A stretch of 64,000 nucleotides of DNA, taken from assembly GCF_021606685.1 (NCBI RefSeq), contig NZ_WKCB01000017.1, positions 19,002 to 83,001 of the forward strand, read 5' to 3'. Each line of letters begins with the position of its first letter. Within the stretch, counting starts at the first letter, position 1. The notes under the pieces are model-generated. The model saw nothing but the letters and a program-made list of their open reading frames with translations, was not told where the DNA came from and searched no databases. The stretch is from Pseudomonas syringae (GTDB taxonomy: Bacteria; Pseudomonadota; Gammaproteobacteria; Pseudomonadales; Pseudomonadaceae). Shown in pieces: positions 44,825 through 52,949 of this stretch. Position numbers and translations under genes: made by a program.

Positions 44825-45682
44825 TTACGCGGCGATTAGGTCGTCAAGGGAAATATTACGGGCCGCAGCTGCCAAATCGGAACGATTAAGTCTTGAATGG
44901 AAAGGGCCGAAGCGAGGCACCTCTAGTCCAGACAAGGCATCGCCCATTCCTCCTTTTAGGTAGCTGAGGGCAATTATTCGGGCGCCTACAGCGAGAAGTT
45001 GCTCGGTCGCAGCGTTCCATTCCTCGTTAAAGGCAAACCCGACCGCGTTCAATACTGCGGTCTTGGCTTCATCTGCACGTTGGCGGGCATTCGTGATTTG
45101 AGCCTCAAGAGTATCAAGCTCGACTTGGAGAGCACTGAGGATAAGGTCTTGCCTTCTGACCTGCTCGTCCGTTGTTGCCAATTGCTTAGCCGCCTTTTGC
45201 ATTTCGCCGCTTGCTGATTTTTCCCCTTCGGCGTCACCGCTTGCCAGGCTTTTGGCGTAGTACGTTGCAGCGTCGCGCTCGGCTTGTTGCGCCTTTTCCA
45301 GGGATTGATTGGCTTCTGATTGAATTGTCTGAAACCGCTCACTCAAGTGCGTTTTTTTCCGTTCCAGCGCTTCGACTTCAGCTGTTGCATCGGTCATCGC
45401 TTGAATCGCATCAGTTTTGATCTGATCAATTTTTTCAAGCTGCTCCAGGTGCTTAATTTTCCGATTAATTGATGCGAGCTCGCCTGGAATCACATGTATC
45501 CGGGCTTCGACGCTTGAAACTTTCTCCATAGCCTCGCGACCCTCCGGGCTCCCAATTACGTTGCCATTCGCACTGAATCCGCTGGGTGCGTTGCGCCATT
45601 CGGCCTCCAGTTTCGGCAGGCTTTCTTCCAGTGTTTCCAGTTCTTGAATCAAAGCGGCTTGTTGCTGTTTTAGCTGGTTCAT
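44825..45682 (-). CDS. Coiled-coil protein downstream of the primase gene
   Basis: A 285-residue soluble protein. Residues 1-215 are almost continuous heptad-like helix (LIQELETLEESLPKLEAEW, then AQQAERDAATYYAKSL). The C-terminal 70 residues form a small domain (EQLLAVGARIIALSYLKGG). It lies 90 bp after the primase in the same direction, so it probably belongs to that operon. No family is recognised. A structural or partner role in replication or packaging interference is possible but not shown by any motif. The ATG is preceded by AGGAACGC. Confidence 0.65.
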   Translation of the reverse strand: MNQLKQQQAALIQELETLEESLPKLEAEWRNAPSGFSANGNVIGSPEGREAMEKVSSVEARIHVIPGELASINRKIKHLEQLEKIDQIKTDAIQAMTDATAEVEALERKKTHLSERFQTIQSEANQSLEKAQQAERDAATYYAKSLASGDAEGEKSASGEMQKAAKQLATTDEQVRRQDLILSALQVELDTLEAQITNARQRADEAKTAVLNAVGFAFNEEWNAATEQLLAVGARIIALSYLKGGMGDALSGLEVPRFGPFHSRLNRSDLAAAARNISLDDLIAA

Positions 45683-45772
45683 GTTGCGTTCCTAAAGGCG
45701 AGAGGTTGATTGGTTTTTTTTCGTTGGCGGGCCAGGCCAAAGTGAGCCTGCATTCCTCATGGCGCTGCCGTT

Positions 45773-48661
45773 TTAGGCCGCCTGGGCGCCGTGATCACCT
45801 TGTTCTGGCACTGCGATAACCACATAGCAACGCTGCAAGCCCAGCCCAGGTAGTCGCACTGCGGTCGAAGCTTTGCCATCCTTTCCCGGCTCTAAAACGC
45901 CTCGTCGCAGGAGCTCTTTGTTAACCGCACTCAGGTTCATGCCTCGGAAGATTTCGGAGCGCCATGCTTCCGGCAGCACGTAGTAGGTGTTGGTGGTGTG
46001 CAGGGCATCGCCCATGCCGTATTCCATCGTCTTGCGAAAGCCCAACCGGTCAATCGTGCGTGGGCCGTGTTCGTCGATCTTGGCGGCGGCAGATTCCCAG
46101 CGGGTAAAGCGGCTTTCTCCAAAGCGCTCGATGACCTGGCGCAGTCGAGTCAAGATCGCATCACCCTCGAAATTTCCGGCGCCGCCACGCTCGGCTAGCC
46201 ACGCATGCAGGCAAACCCGTGCAGCGGTCGTGGCCGTGCCATCCGGCCAGCCGGTGACGCCGAAGGCGGTAGCCAACTCTCCGGCCGCTGCTGCGAGCCC
46301 AAAGCGGAGGGCGGCACGTTGCGCCTGACCACTGGCCGACGCCGGCAGGTTTTGGGTGATGAACTGCTCCACCGTGCGGCGAATGATCACCGACCACCTG
46401 AGCATTTCTCCTGGCGCGCACAGTGCGTGCAGGAAGGCGCTGAGGGGTGTGCCGTAGTATTTGGCTACACGGGCCTTGAGCGCATCGGAGAGGGCGGCTG
46501 CGTCTTCAAATCCGTTCAGCACATCGAACATGCCGAGACCTTTGCTCGCATCGGCAGGGACGGCAAGCATGCGCACCTCCATACCGGCTTTCAGCTCCTT
46601 GTTGGCATCCGCCATGTGCTGCGCCAACGTCTTCTCGCCGGTCGAGAGAAACAGCAAGCGCCACTCCTGCACCTGTCGGCCCGCTTGTCCTCGATCATTC
46701 GCCCGGGCTTTACCAGTGCCATTGCCGAGCATGTACACCGTCTCGCCAATAATGCGCGGGTCACACATGCCGATTTCATCCAGTACCAGGAGCCCGTCTG
46801 AATGGGCGGCTGCGATGGACTCCAGGGCGTTATCTGTCGAGCGCCATGAACGCACTAGGCGCGGCCCGCCATAAACCGAGGCGGCAACTTGTAGGTGAGT
46901 GGTCTTGCCCCCGGAGCTGTCGCCGTAGAGGTGGAAGCCGCCCGACTCATGCCCCAGCAGGTTCAACAGAGGACCAGCAAAGGCCACAGAGACGACAAAC
47001 GCCAAGCGATGGTTGCCAACGCACAGTACGCCGATTTGCTGCTGCCACTGCTCCAGAGAGCCCGCCTCGCTGATCGGTGGCAGCTGGGCACCTGCCTCAT
47101 AAAAATGCAGGTGTTCGGCATGCGAGCCAATCTGTTGTTCGGGCAATAGAAACGCCTTGTCGTGCCAACCCAAGCGCGTTACCAAGCGTGCGCGCTGGGC
47201 GCTATCGAAGCCGCCGAGATAGCTCTGCAGATCATTGCGTGCGTTACGCCCAGATCGACTTCCTGCAAGGCGCAAACCCATATCTACCAGTGGCCCGAGT
47301 ACGTCCTTGCCGAAGTCGCCGGTCATGGTCCGGGCTGGAATGTTCCAACGTTTTTTAGTGCCGTCCGGGTCATCGAACTCAACCAACAAGCCCCAGTTGT
47401 GGCCCTTGTCGTCGCGAGTGCGAGCGATGATTTCGAGAGGCGAACACACGGGGCGTGCCTCACCATCGTCGCCGGAATAAAACACCCCTTCAGCGGTCAG
47501 GCGAAATCCGCCCGGCAACAGATCATTTCTCGATTTCGCGGGGCGTTTGGTGGGCGCCGTGGCCTTCAGTTGTTGAAATTCGGTTGGCTCAGCGGCACCG
47601 CCGAAAAACTCACCGCTGCGCACCAACTCGGCTACGTGGCCAGCGGTCCAGCCTTTGGCTAATGCGTCTGCTGCATCGTCGCCGTCTGCCCATTTTCCAC
47701 CTTTGACGAGTGTCGGCTTGCCGCCTTTGCTGCTGGGCTTGAGCTTGAACAGATCGAGGGAGATTCGTTGCACCGAAGCGGCGCCCAGCTCAATCAACTT
47801 GAGCTCGATGGCGTCCATGCAGGTCTTGCCGCTGGCATCGTTATCCGGCCACAGCACAACGCTTCGCCCTTTGAGTGGCGTCAGATCGGCCTTGTGCCAA
47901 GAGTTGGAACCGTTCGGCCAGCAGGTGGCCACGTGTTCGGGCATCAGCTCGGCAGCGGCATCAGATGCTTTTTCACCCTCACACAGCACCACAGGCGCAT
48001 CGATACGCTGTGCCAGCTCATCCAGGCGCAGCAATGGCCGAGGCTCAGGCAATCCTTGCCAGCGCCATTGTGTGGTTTGCCCATCGGAGCGCTTGCACCA
48101 GGTCAGCGGTGCAAAGACCTTCCTCGGTTTGCCGTCTTCATTGGGGCCCAGATCAAAGCGATACAGCGCCATGACCGGCTGGCCCTGAGCATCGCGATAG
48201 ATCCACACTTTGGACGGAACACCGTGTTGTCGGTGTTTGGTTGGACACTTGTTCATGGCCTCGGCCGGGATCGGTTGAATCGCGATCCACTCCGGCGTTG
48301 CGCTTTTGGCCGGTGCGCTTTTGGTGGTCGCGGAACCAGCGGAGACGTTGAGCAGATCCGCCAGTTTTTTGCAGGCTTCAACGTCCGTGCCGCCGTCGAT
48401 GTAGCGCACCAAATCGATCAGGTCTCCGCCCTTATCGCCGGTGGCAAAATCCGCCCAGGTGCCTTTGCTCAAATTGACCTTGAGTGAGCCTGCACGTTTG
48501 TCCGTGCGCGTCGGGTTTGGTGCGGTGTATTCCTTGCCACCATCGACGCGTTTGCCGTTCGGCAGCCAGTGCGCAAGCACACGGTCGATGTGCTTCAGGG
48601 CAACGCTTTTTACGTCGGCAAAGCTGGGGCGTTTTGAGGTGTTGCCGGTGCGTTGAGTCAT
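45773..48661 (-). CDS. P4-alpha-like DUF927 primase/helicase
   Basis: A 962-residue replication protein. The N-terminal primase part shows a TOPRIM domain with CEGEKASD (228-235) and WPDND (271-275), but the usual CHC2 zinc finger is not evident. Residues about 380-670 are the DUF927 helicase with Walker A GDSSGGKT (580-587) and Walker B LLVLDEIG. The C-terminal 200 residues may bind DNA. Phage P4 alpha combines primase, helicase and origin binding, and related proteins drive replication of satellites and integrative elements. The start overlaps the stop of the small gene upstream (48658-48661). It is the main gene of the minus-strand operon that starts with alpA. Confidence 0.85.
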   Translation of the reverse strand: MTQRTGNTSKRPSFADVKSVALKHIDRVLAHWLPNGKRVDGGKEYTAPNPTRTDKRAGSLKVNLSKGTWADFATGDKGGDLIDLVRYIDGGTDVEACKKLADLLNVSAGSATTKSAPAKSATPEWIAIQPIPAEAMNKCPTKHRQHGVPSKVWIYRDAQGQPVMALYRFDLGPNEDGKPRKVFAPLTWCKRSDGQTTQWRWQGLPEPRPLLRLDELAQRIDAPVVLCEGEKASDAAAELMPEHVATCWPNGSNSWHKADLTPLKGRSVVLWPDNDASGKTCMDAIELKLIELGAASVQRISLDLFKLKPSSKGGKPTLVKGGKWADGDDAADALAKGWTAGHVAELVRSGEFFGGAAEPTEFQQLKATAPTKRPAKSRNDLLPGGFRLTAEGVFYSGDDGEARPVCSPLEIIARTRDDKGHNWGLLVEFDDPDGTKKRWNIPARTMTGDFGKDVLGPLVDMGLRLAGSRSGRNARNDLQSYLGGFDSAQRARLVTRLGWHDKAFLLPEQQIGSHAEHLHFYEAGAQLPPISEAGSLEQWQQQIGVLCVGNHRLAFVVSVAFAGPLLNLLGHESGGFHLYGDSSGGKTTHLQVAASVYGGPRLVRSWRSTDNALESIAAAHSDGLLVLDEIGMCDPRIIGETVYMLGNGTGKARANDRGQAGRQVQEWRLLFLSTGEKTLAQHMADANKELKAGMEVRMLAVPADASKGLGMFDVLNGFEDAAALSDALKARVAKYYGTPLSAFLHALCAPGEMLRWSVIIRRTVEQFITQNLPASASGQAQRAALRFGLAAAAGELATAFGVTGWPDGTATTAARVCLHAWLAERGGAGNFEGDAILTRLRQVIERFGESRFTRWESAAAKIDEHGPRTIDRLGFRKTMEYGMGDALHTTNTYYVLPEAWRSEIFRGMNLSAVNKELLRRGVLEPGKDGKASTAVRLPGLGLQRCYVVIAVPEQGDHGAQAA

Positions 48662-48930
48662 AGGGCGGCCCTCGACTCAAGCAACGCCTCGTTCACGTCG
48701 TCGATTAGCGCCTTAGCCATCTCGCCGAGGTAGAACGCAGGCCAACTAAAGCGCTCGCCCGCATCGCTGATGGCGGCGTCAAGGATCAGTTGATTGGCGT
48801 GGTGCAGAATTTGGGAGACGGCTTCAAGTGCGTCCTCCAGTGGGATACCGGCATTCACCCGAAACAGGTTTTGGCCGTTACCGTTGGCAGGAGAAAACTC
48901 GGGGCGTCCACGAGTGCTGGAGTGGGTCAT
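48658..48930 (-). CDS. DUF3077-type small protein
   Basis: A 90-residue protein. LFRVNAGIPLEDALEAVSQILHHA and FYLGEMAKALIDDVNEALL fit the Pseudomonas DUF3077 pattern that I recall (LFxVxxGVPxxDAL ... MAKALIDD). The function is unknown; members are common in Pseudomonas islands. The gene overlaps the primase start by four bases and the upstream gene by four bases, so it is inside the replication operon. Confidence 0.65.
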   Translation of the reverse strand: MTHSSTRGRPEFSPANGNGQNLFRVNAGIPLEDALEAVSQILHHANQLILDAAISDAGERFSWPAFYLGEMAKALIDDVNEALLESRAAL

Positions 48931-49211
48931 AGCGCACCGCCTTTCTGGCTCATCGGCACAGAAGAGGCATCACCGTACATGGTGAGTGTTTTGATCAAAC
49001 CCAAAGTGCCGCGCACGTCCCAAATAACAGACGAGAGCACGCGGTTGGAGAGCAGGGGTTTATCCCCGTCTAAGTGGTCCTCCAGCAGCATTAGAACGGA
49101 GTCGGCACGTTCGAGCGCACAGGTGATGGCGTCGATAGGCAGACCTGCTTCGGCGTCCTGGCTGACGCAGAGGAGATCCTCGGGCAGTGCAAAGCCTGGG
49201 AGCATGTTCAT
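48927..49211 (-). CDS. Small hypothetical protein in the replication operon
   Basis: A 94-residue helical protein (ALERADSVLMLLEDHL, then VIWDVRGTLGLIKTL). Four-base overlaps on both sides place it firmly in the operon between the Ash/Icd-like frame and the DUF3077 gene. It is similar in size and helix content to DUF3077-like proteins, but the motif is not clear. No function can be given. Confidence 0.6.
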   Translation of the reverse strand: MNMLPGFALPEDLLCVSQDAEAGLPIDAITCALERADSVLMLLEDHLDGDKPLLSNRVLSSVIWDVRGTLGLIKTLTMYGDASSVPMSQKGGAL

Positions 49212-49693
49212 TGGGCACCCCCTGCGGCTTCCAGCGCGCGAGCCTTGGACATATGGGCGTTGTAACGGGAGAGGCGTGTAGCGAGGCTGGAGTTTGCGTG
49301 TAAAGCGGCGAGAGCCATTGCTCGATGAGCGGCGGCGCGAATTTTGGAGGGATTGAGGGCGTGCATGTGGTGAGCTCCTACTTTCAGACTGGAGCCGCCA
49401 CCGTCCTTCCTACGGGATTGGGTGGCAGCTGTGCACGGGGTAGGAATACCGGGATAGTAGGCACCCGGCCAGGCCGAAGCCTGCCCGCACACAGCCGCCA
49501 TAACACGTAACTGCGGACGAAAAAAAACGCCGGCAGTTGTGATCTGGGCGCTGATGCGCCTACTAGTTATCGGGTTCCTACGCCCGGTCGCTGAATTTGC
49601 AGCGACAAGCGAAGAGTAACGTTCGTTTTTTGAAAGTGCAACTGTGCTGATAGCTTGCGGAATTTTTTGATGCGGCATAAATTGATTAGGCAT
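49208..49693 (-). CDS. Ash/Icd-like leader frame with an internal gene start
   Basis: The long frame (161 residues) contains SATGRRNPITSRRISAQ, TAGVFF and GIPTPCTAATQ, a pattern I remember from the Ash and Icd-like proteins encoded at the start of P4-type operons. In the same frame an ATG at 49366 has AGGAG eight bases upstream and would give a 52-residue Ala-rich helical protein (MHALNPSKIRAAAHRA). Annotators often call only the short one. The 3' part overlaps the next gene by four bases. In P4 this region is also where immunity and antisense RNA lie. Which start is used cannot be decided here. Confidence 0.5.
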   Translation of the reverse strand: MPNQFMPHQKIPQAISTVALSKNERYSSLVAANSATGRRNPITSRRISAQITTAGVFFRPQLRVMAAVCGQASAWPGAYYPGIPTPCTAATQSRRKDGGGSSLKVGAHHMHALNPSKIRAAAHRAMALAALHANSSLATRLSRYNAHMSKARALEAAGGAQ

Positions 49694-49740
49694 GTAGATT
49701 TACCTCAACGCCTCCGGTTGCCGCCGGGGGCGTTTTCATT
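49694..49740 (+). terminator. GC-rich hairpin beside the Ash-like frame
   Basis: AACGCC-TCCGG and CCGGG-GGCGTT pair around 49709-49737 and are followed on the plus strand by TTTTCATTT. It lies between two minus-strand genes. Read on the minus strand it lacks a T-run, so it may be an attenuator or a stop for a plus-strand antisense RNA. Confidence 0.4.
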
Positions 49741-50046
49741 TCAGGCATGGATTTCCCAGCTCAGGGAAACAAAGGGCAAGAACTCGCTATCGAGGCAAGC
49801 GCGTGCATCTTCGTAGGCGTCTATTTGTTGGCCTTCGTCTACGATGATTGCCCGGGGGGCTTGGCAGGGAACTGACAATGTGCACCAGATGCCGTCTGCC
49901 CATCGCATCACCATCACGTCCCGATTCAGGCGTTTTTGCTCAGTGCGGTAGCGTTCGAAGCGCTGCATCCACCGAGGCGTGAATCCGACTGTTCTGAGTA
50001 CAGAAAAGGGCTGCAAAATGGCCTTATTGGCGACTCGATTTTTCAT
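49741..50046 (-). CDS. Small hypothetical protein coupled to alpA
   Basis: A 101-residue soluble protein from the ATG at 50046, which overlaps the alpA stop and has AGGTGG just upstream. An upstream in-frame start adds 14 residues inside alpA. It contains FTPRWMQRFERYRTEQKRLNRD and a Trp/Cys segment (DGIWCTLSVPCQ). No family is recognised. The coupling suggests a role in regulating or starting the element's replication genes. Confidence 0.55.
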   Translation of the reverse strand: MKNRVANKAILQPFSVLRTVGFTPRWMQRFERYRTEQKRLNRDVMVMRWADGIWCTLSVPCQAPRAIIVDEGQQIDAYEDARACLDSEFLPFVSLSWEIHA

Positions 50047-50324
50047 GCTGCCACCTGGTCGCGAGCCTCTATGCGACTTCGTGCCCATGTTTGGATTTCA
50101 GATAAAACCCAAGCTACGGGTGCACCGCGAGCGTTGCTGTTGCTCAGTTTGACAGGCAGGGGAAAGCCGCTATCTGTGCGCTGCATGAGTTTGTAGATGG
50201 TGGAACGCTTCATGCCCACGATCCGCTCGACCTCGGGCATACGGATCAATGTCGAAGATGCGTCAAAGATGGGGTTTTGAATGGTTGGGCTAAAGCCAGG
50301 GAGTTCGGTGGTAGAGGCTTTCAT
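50043..50324 (-). CDS. AlpA-family transcriptional regulator
   Basis: A 93-residue protein with the AlpA/MerR-like helix-turn-helix: LIRMPEVERIVGMKRSTIYKLMQ, then GFPLPVKLSNSN and the closing VAWVLSEIQTWARSRIEAR. AlpA and P4 Vis proteins act as excisionases or activators of the integrase and replication genes. It is the first gene of the minus-strand operon leading to the primase. The ATTGAAAT repeats just upstream (50390-50424) could be its operator. Confidence 0.85.
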   Translation of the reverse strand: MKASTTELPGFSPTIQNPIFDASSTLIRMPEVERIVGMKRSTIYKLMQRTDSGFPLPVKLSNSNARGAPVAWVLSEIQTWARSRIEARDQVAA

Positions 50325-50424
50325 AGGTCTTGCTCTCGACTGGTTAGGACTGAGAGCAATGATCTAGGTCGAGGTCGGAGGTGAGCAGTTCACTTCCAAT
50401 TGAAATCCGATTGAAATTTCTGGC

Positions 50425-51264
50425 TTACAGTACGAAATAGCGTTTGAGAATAGCCTCAACTCTTTTGCGAGATAAGGATTTTTCGGTCTCAAGTGCAATC
50501 CACTCAGGCCGTTGTTTTGGAGGGTTTGCGACCTCACGCTGTAGCCAGGCATGTACCTTCGTTGCGACGTTACGTTTGGGCATCCCCGCTGCGCGGTAGT
50601 GATGTCCCTGTTTAACTAGCGCGGCGTCTCGAACGCTAATCTCATCGTTACGCTCCATCCCGCTAATGAGGCCGCCTTTTTTGCGGATGGCATTTCTGAT
50701 CGCTCGTTCGGCGATGGGTATTAGTTCATCGTCGGCCAGGCAGTGTAGGGATGTGATCGGTTTGAGATAGAGGGCGTAATCATCAAGTGTTTGAATGCGC
50801 TCATCCGGATCGATCTGCATCTCGACGAACTCGCAGTAGAGAGCCCTCGGCCAGTCGGTGGGAGCTTCAGAGGCATGAGACCAAGCCTCTTGATCAGCTG
50901 TCTGCATCCAGTTGGCTAACGTTTCCAGCGCTTTTACGGCACAAGCCATGATGTATGCAGAATGAGCATCACGCTCTGATGCCGAGTAGCAATTGCTGTA
51001 CAGGCGGACCCAATGCGCGAGGCGTGCACTAGTGTCGGTGGAGGCATACTGAAAAATTGTCTCCTCATGGATCGTCGTCTGAATGCACATGCTGGCAAGA
51101 TCTTTGTTGATATCGTCACCATGAATGCGCAGAAAGCATTGGTCGATCAAACGGCAGGCGTCAGCGACCTGCTCACGGCAGAGGTCATAGAGCGGTTGCG
51201 TAGAGAGATAACTGAACAAGCCTCGGCTTAACGCCAAATGCAAAATGAGTTGGTGATCATTCAT
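50425..51264 (-). CDS. Hypothetical helical protein of the element
   Basis: About 279 residues from the ATG at 51264; an upstream frame start at 51312 adds 16 residues. The protein is almost all helical, with a basic C-terminal third (AAGMPKRNVATKVHAWLQREVANPPKQRPEW, then LSRKRVEAILKRYFV) that could bind DNA. No family is recognised. It lies between the right-end repeat block and alpA and is transcribed in the same direction, but over 100 bp apart from alpA. Confidence 0.6.
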   Translation of the reverse strand: MNDHQLILHLALSRGLFSYLSTQPLYDLCREQVADACRLIDQCFLRIHGDDINKDLASMCIQTTIHEETIFQYASTDTSARLAHWVRLYSNCYSASERDAHSAYIMACAVKALETLANWMQTADQEAWSHASEAPTDWPRALYCEFVEMQIDPDERIQTLDDYALYLKPITSLHCLADDELIPIAERAIRNAIRKKGGLISGMERNDEISVRDAALVKQGHHYRAAGMPKRNVATKVHAWLQREVANPPKQRPEWIALETEKSLSRKRVEAILKRYFVL

Positions 51265-51299
51265 TGCCAACTGTCTCAGGCACCGTGTAACGGGGAGTC

Positions 51300-51545
51300 C
51301 CGCGCCCTGCATTCAAAGCGAGTAGCCAGCGAAAGCCGTTTTGTAGGCGCAGGTTTAGACCGCTTGCCCACAGCAGGCGTGTAAAGACTTTGGCGTTACA
51401 CGCAAGGGCAGTGTTACATCGCATGTACGTTAAGCTGCTGAACTGTGTAACGGGCGTGAAAGCCAATGAATTCGGGCACTTGGCGATGGGCGTTACAAGA
51501 GTAACACCCGTTACACCGGTTTTAGAGCGGGGTTGGGTATGTGCT
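51300..51545. repeat. Right copy of the diverged inverted repeat
   Basis: The reverse complement of this block matches 37430-37660. Heptamers: GTTACAC 51395, GTGTTAC 51411, GTGTAAC 51445, GTTACA 51492, GTAACAC 51501 and GTTACAC 51510. It lies directly downstream of the integrase gene. With the left copy it flanks almost the whole element in opposite orientation. Confidence 0.6.
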
Positions 51546-51546
51546 C

Positions 51547-52782
51547 TCATACTGTCTTTCCAAATTGCCCCTGCACGACATTTCCACTCACTAGGGCATC
51601 AAGGTGATCGGAGTACCACTGCATCATCACTCTGCGCTGAGGCAGGTACACCGCTTTGTTATAGACCCCGGCAATCCCCTCCTTTGCATGAGAGAGCTGG
51701 GCCTCAATGTGATTCTCATCGAAACCTTGCTCATTGAGTATTGTGCTCGCGATGTGACGAAAGCCGTGGCCTGTTTGCCGACCGGCATACCCCAGTCTGC
51801 GGAGTGCCATCAGAAAGACGGTGTTGCTACGGGGGATTGTCCTGTCTTTCCTGCCGGGAAATAGTAGAGGGTACCCACCTGTCAGTGTCCGTAACTCCGT
51901 GAGTGCTTCGACTGCCTGTCGAGAGAGAGGCACTACATGTTCGCGTCGACGCTTCATTCGTTCGGCAGGGATCGTCCATAACTTTTTGGAGAGATCGATT
52001 TCTGACCAGCGTGCTTCTCGAATCTCGCTCGGACGCGATGCTAATAAGGAAAGCAAGCGAAGCCCTATACGAACGTCCTTTGCGTGAGGGTAGGAGTTGA
52101 TCGCTCGAAGTAGCGCAGGCAGTTCTTCAATCGAAACGTGTGCATAGTTTTCAGCGCTACGTGATTGCAGGAATTTGCTGAGACCTTCAAGGGGGTTGTG
52201 GACGGCTCGTCCTGTTACGCGGGCCAGGTCATAGATCTCTTTGCAAAAGGCGCGAACTCGGCCCATTTGCTCAATGATCCCCTTCTGCTCCATGCCGCGT
52301 AGAAACTCCATCCACTCCAGGGGCAGTATTTCTGTGTATACGCGTTTGCCGAACACGGGGAACACGTGAAGCTCCAGTGCGCCAAGCACTCGTCGAGACG
52401 TACCTGACTCCCAGCTTTTGCGTCTGGCCTCAAACCACTCACGGCCTAACGCTTCAAAAGTGTTGTTAGCAGCGACCTGGTCTGCAACCTTCCGAGCTTG
52501 TTTGCTCACCAATGGATTTTTGCCGGTCGATGCATCTTCCCGCAGTTGGGCTGCTTTCTGTCTCGCCAAAGAACCACTGATTTCCGGGTATCCGCCGAGG
52601 CCTAACCAAGACCATTTACCGTCTGGCTTTTTATAGCGCAGCTCCCACGATTTTTGCCCGTTAGGTTTTACCCGGAAGTACAGACCATTCCCGTCCTGCT
52701 CCCTATACGTAGCGTGCTCAGGCTCCAGGCCTGCAAGCGTGGTGTCTGCTAAGGGGCGGCGTTTGATTTCAGAGCGCTTCAC
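51547..52782 (-). CDS. P4-family tyrosine integrase
   Basis: A 411-residue integrase of the DUF4102/P4 type. The N-terminal domain (residues 10-90) shows DGNGLYFRVKPNGQKSWELRY and LGGYPEIS. The SAM-like core-binding domain is around 105-205. The catalytic set is complete: Arg250 in ASRPSEIREARW, His339-Arg342 in HGFRH, His365 in LSHA and Tyr374. The gene ends near the right repeat block and starts about 170 bp from tRNA-Arg, the normal position for integrases that use a tRNA 3' end. It should catalyse integration and, with AlpA as a possible excisionase, excision. Confidence 0.93.
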   Translation of the reverse strand: MKRSEIKRRPLADTTLAGLEPEHATYREQDGNGLYFRVKPNGQKSWELRYKKPDGKWSWLGLGGYPEISGSLARQKAAQLREDASTGKNPLVSKQARKVADQVAANNTFEALGREWFEARRKSWESGTSRRVLGALELHVFPVFGKRVYTEILPLEWMEFLRGMEQKGIIEQMGRVRAFCKEIYDLARVTGRAVHNPLEGLSKFLQSRSAENYAHVSIEELPALLRAINSYPHAKDVRIGLRLLSLLASRPSEIREARWSEIDLSKKLWTIPAERMKRRREHVVPLSRQAVEALTELRTLTGGYPLLFPGRKDRTIPRSNTVFLMALRRLGYAGRQTGHGFRHIASTILNEQGFDENHIEAQLSHAKEGIAGVYNKAVYLPQRRVMMQWYSDHLDALVSGNVVQGQFGKTV

Positions 52783-52815
52783 TTCCTGTATGCCTCCAGT
52801 TATAGGAATCTCAAA

Positions 52816-52839
52816 GCATACACGTGGGCATACACGGCG
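52816..52839. repeat. Right copy of the 24-bp direct repeat (att or arm site)
   Basis: Identical to 35656-35679 in the same orientation. It lies between the integrase start and the tRNA-Arg gene, 111 bp from the tRNA 3' end. Confidence 0.75.
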
Positions 52840-52882
52840 GGAAGTTATAGGGGTAGACAGGGACGGATAGCCAGAAACAAGA

Positions 52883-52903
52883 AAGCCCGCACAGGGCGGG
52901 CTT
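52883..52903 (-). terminator. Hairpin downstream of tRNA-Arg
   Basis: AAGCCCGC and GCGGGCTT form an 8-bp stem with a 5-base loop. Read on the minus strand it follows the tRNA by about 45 bases and is trailed by a pyrimidine-rich stretch, so it probably ends the tRNA transcript. Confidence 0.6.
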
Positions 52904-52949
52904 CTTGGGGTGTTTCGTAGACTGTTTGAGACAGCCCGAGACTGCTATA

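Larger units (their letters stand above)
35656..52839. mobile_element. P4-like integrative element with defence cargo, about 17 kb
   Basis: The element lies between a 24-bp exact direct repeat (35656-35679 and 52816-52839), next to tRNA-Arg(CCG). It holds a tyrosine integrase at the tRNA side, an AlpA regulator, an Ash/Icd-like leader frame, small DUF3077-type genes, a DUF927 primase/helicase related to P4 alpha, an origin-like region and cargo genes. There are no capsid, tail, terminase or conjugation genes. Base composition is mosaic: the primase operon looks Pseudomonas-like, while the NACHT gene is strongly AT-rich. The exact ends are uncertain: the repeats could be integrase arm sites, with the real core in the tRNA 3' end. 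Confidence 0.8.

Noticed and set aside
35656..52839. Intact prophage
   Set aside because: No capsid, portal, terminase, tail or lysis genes are present.
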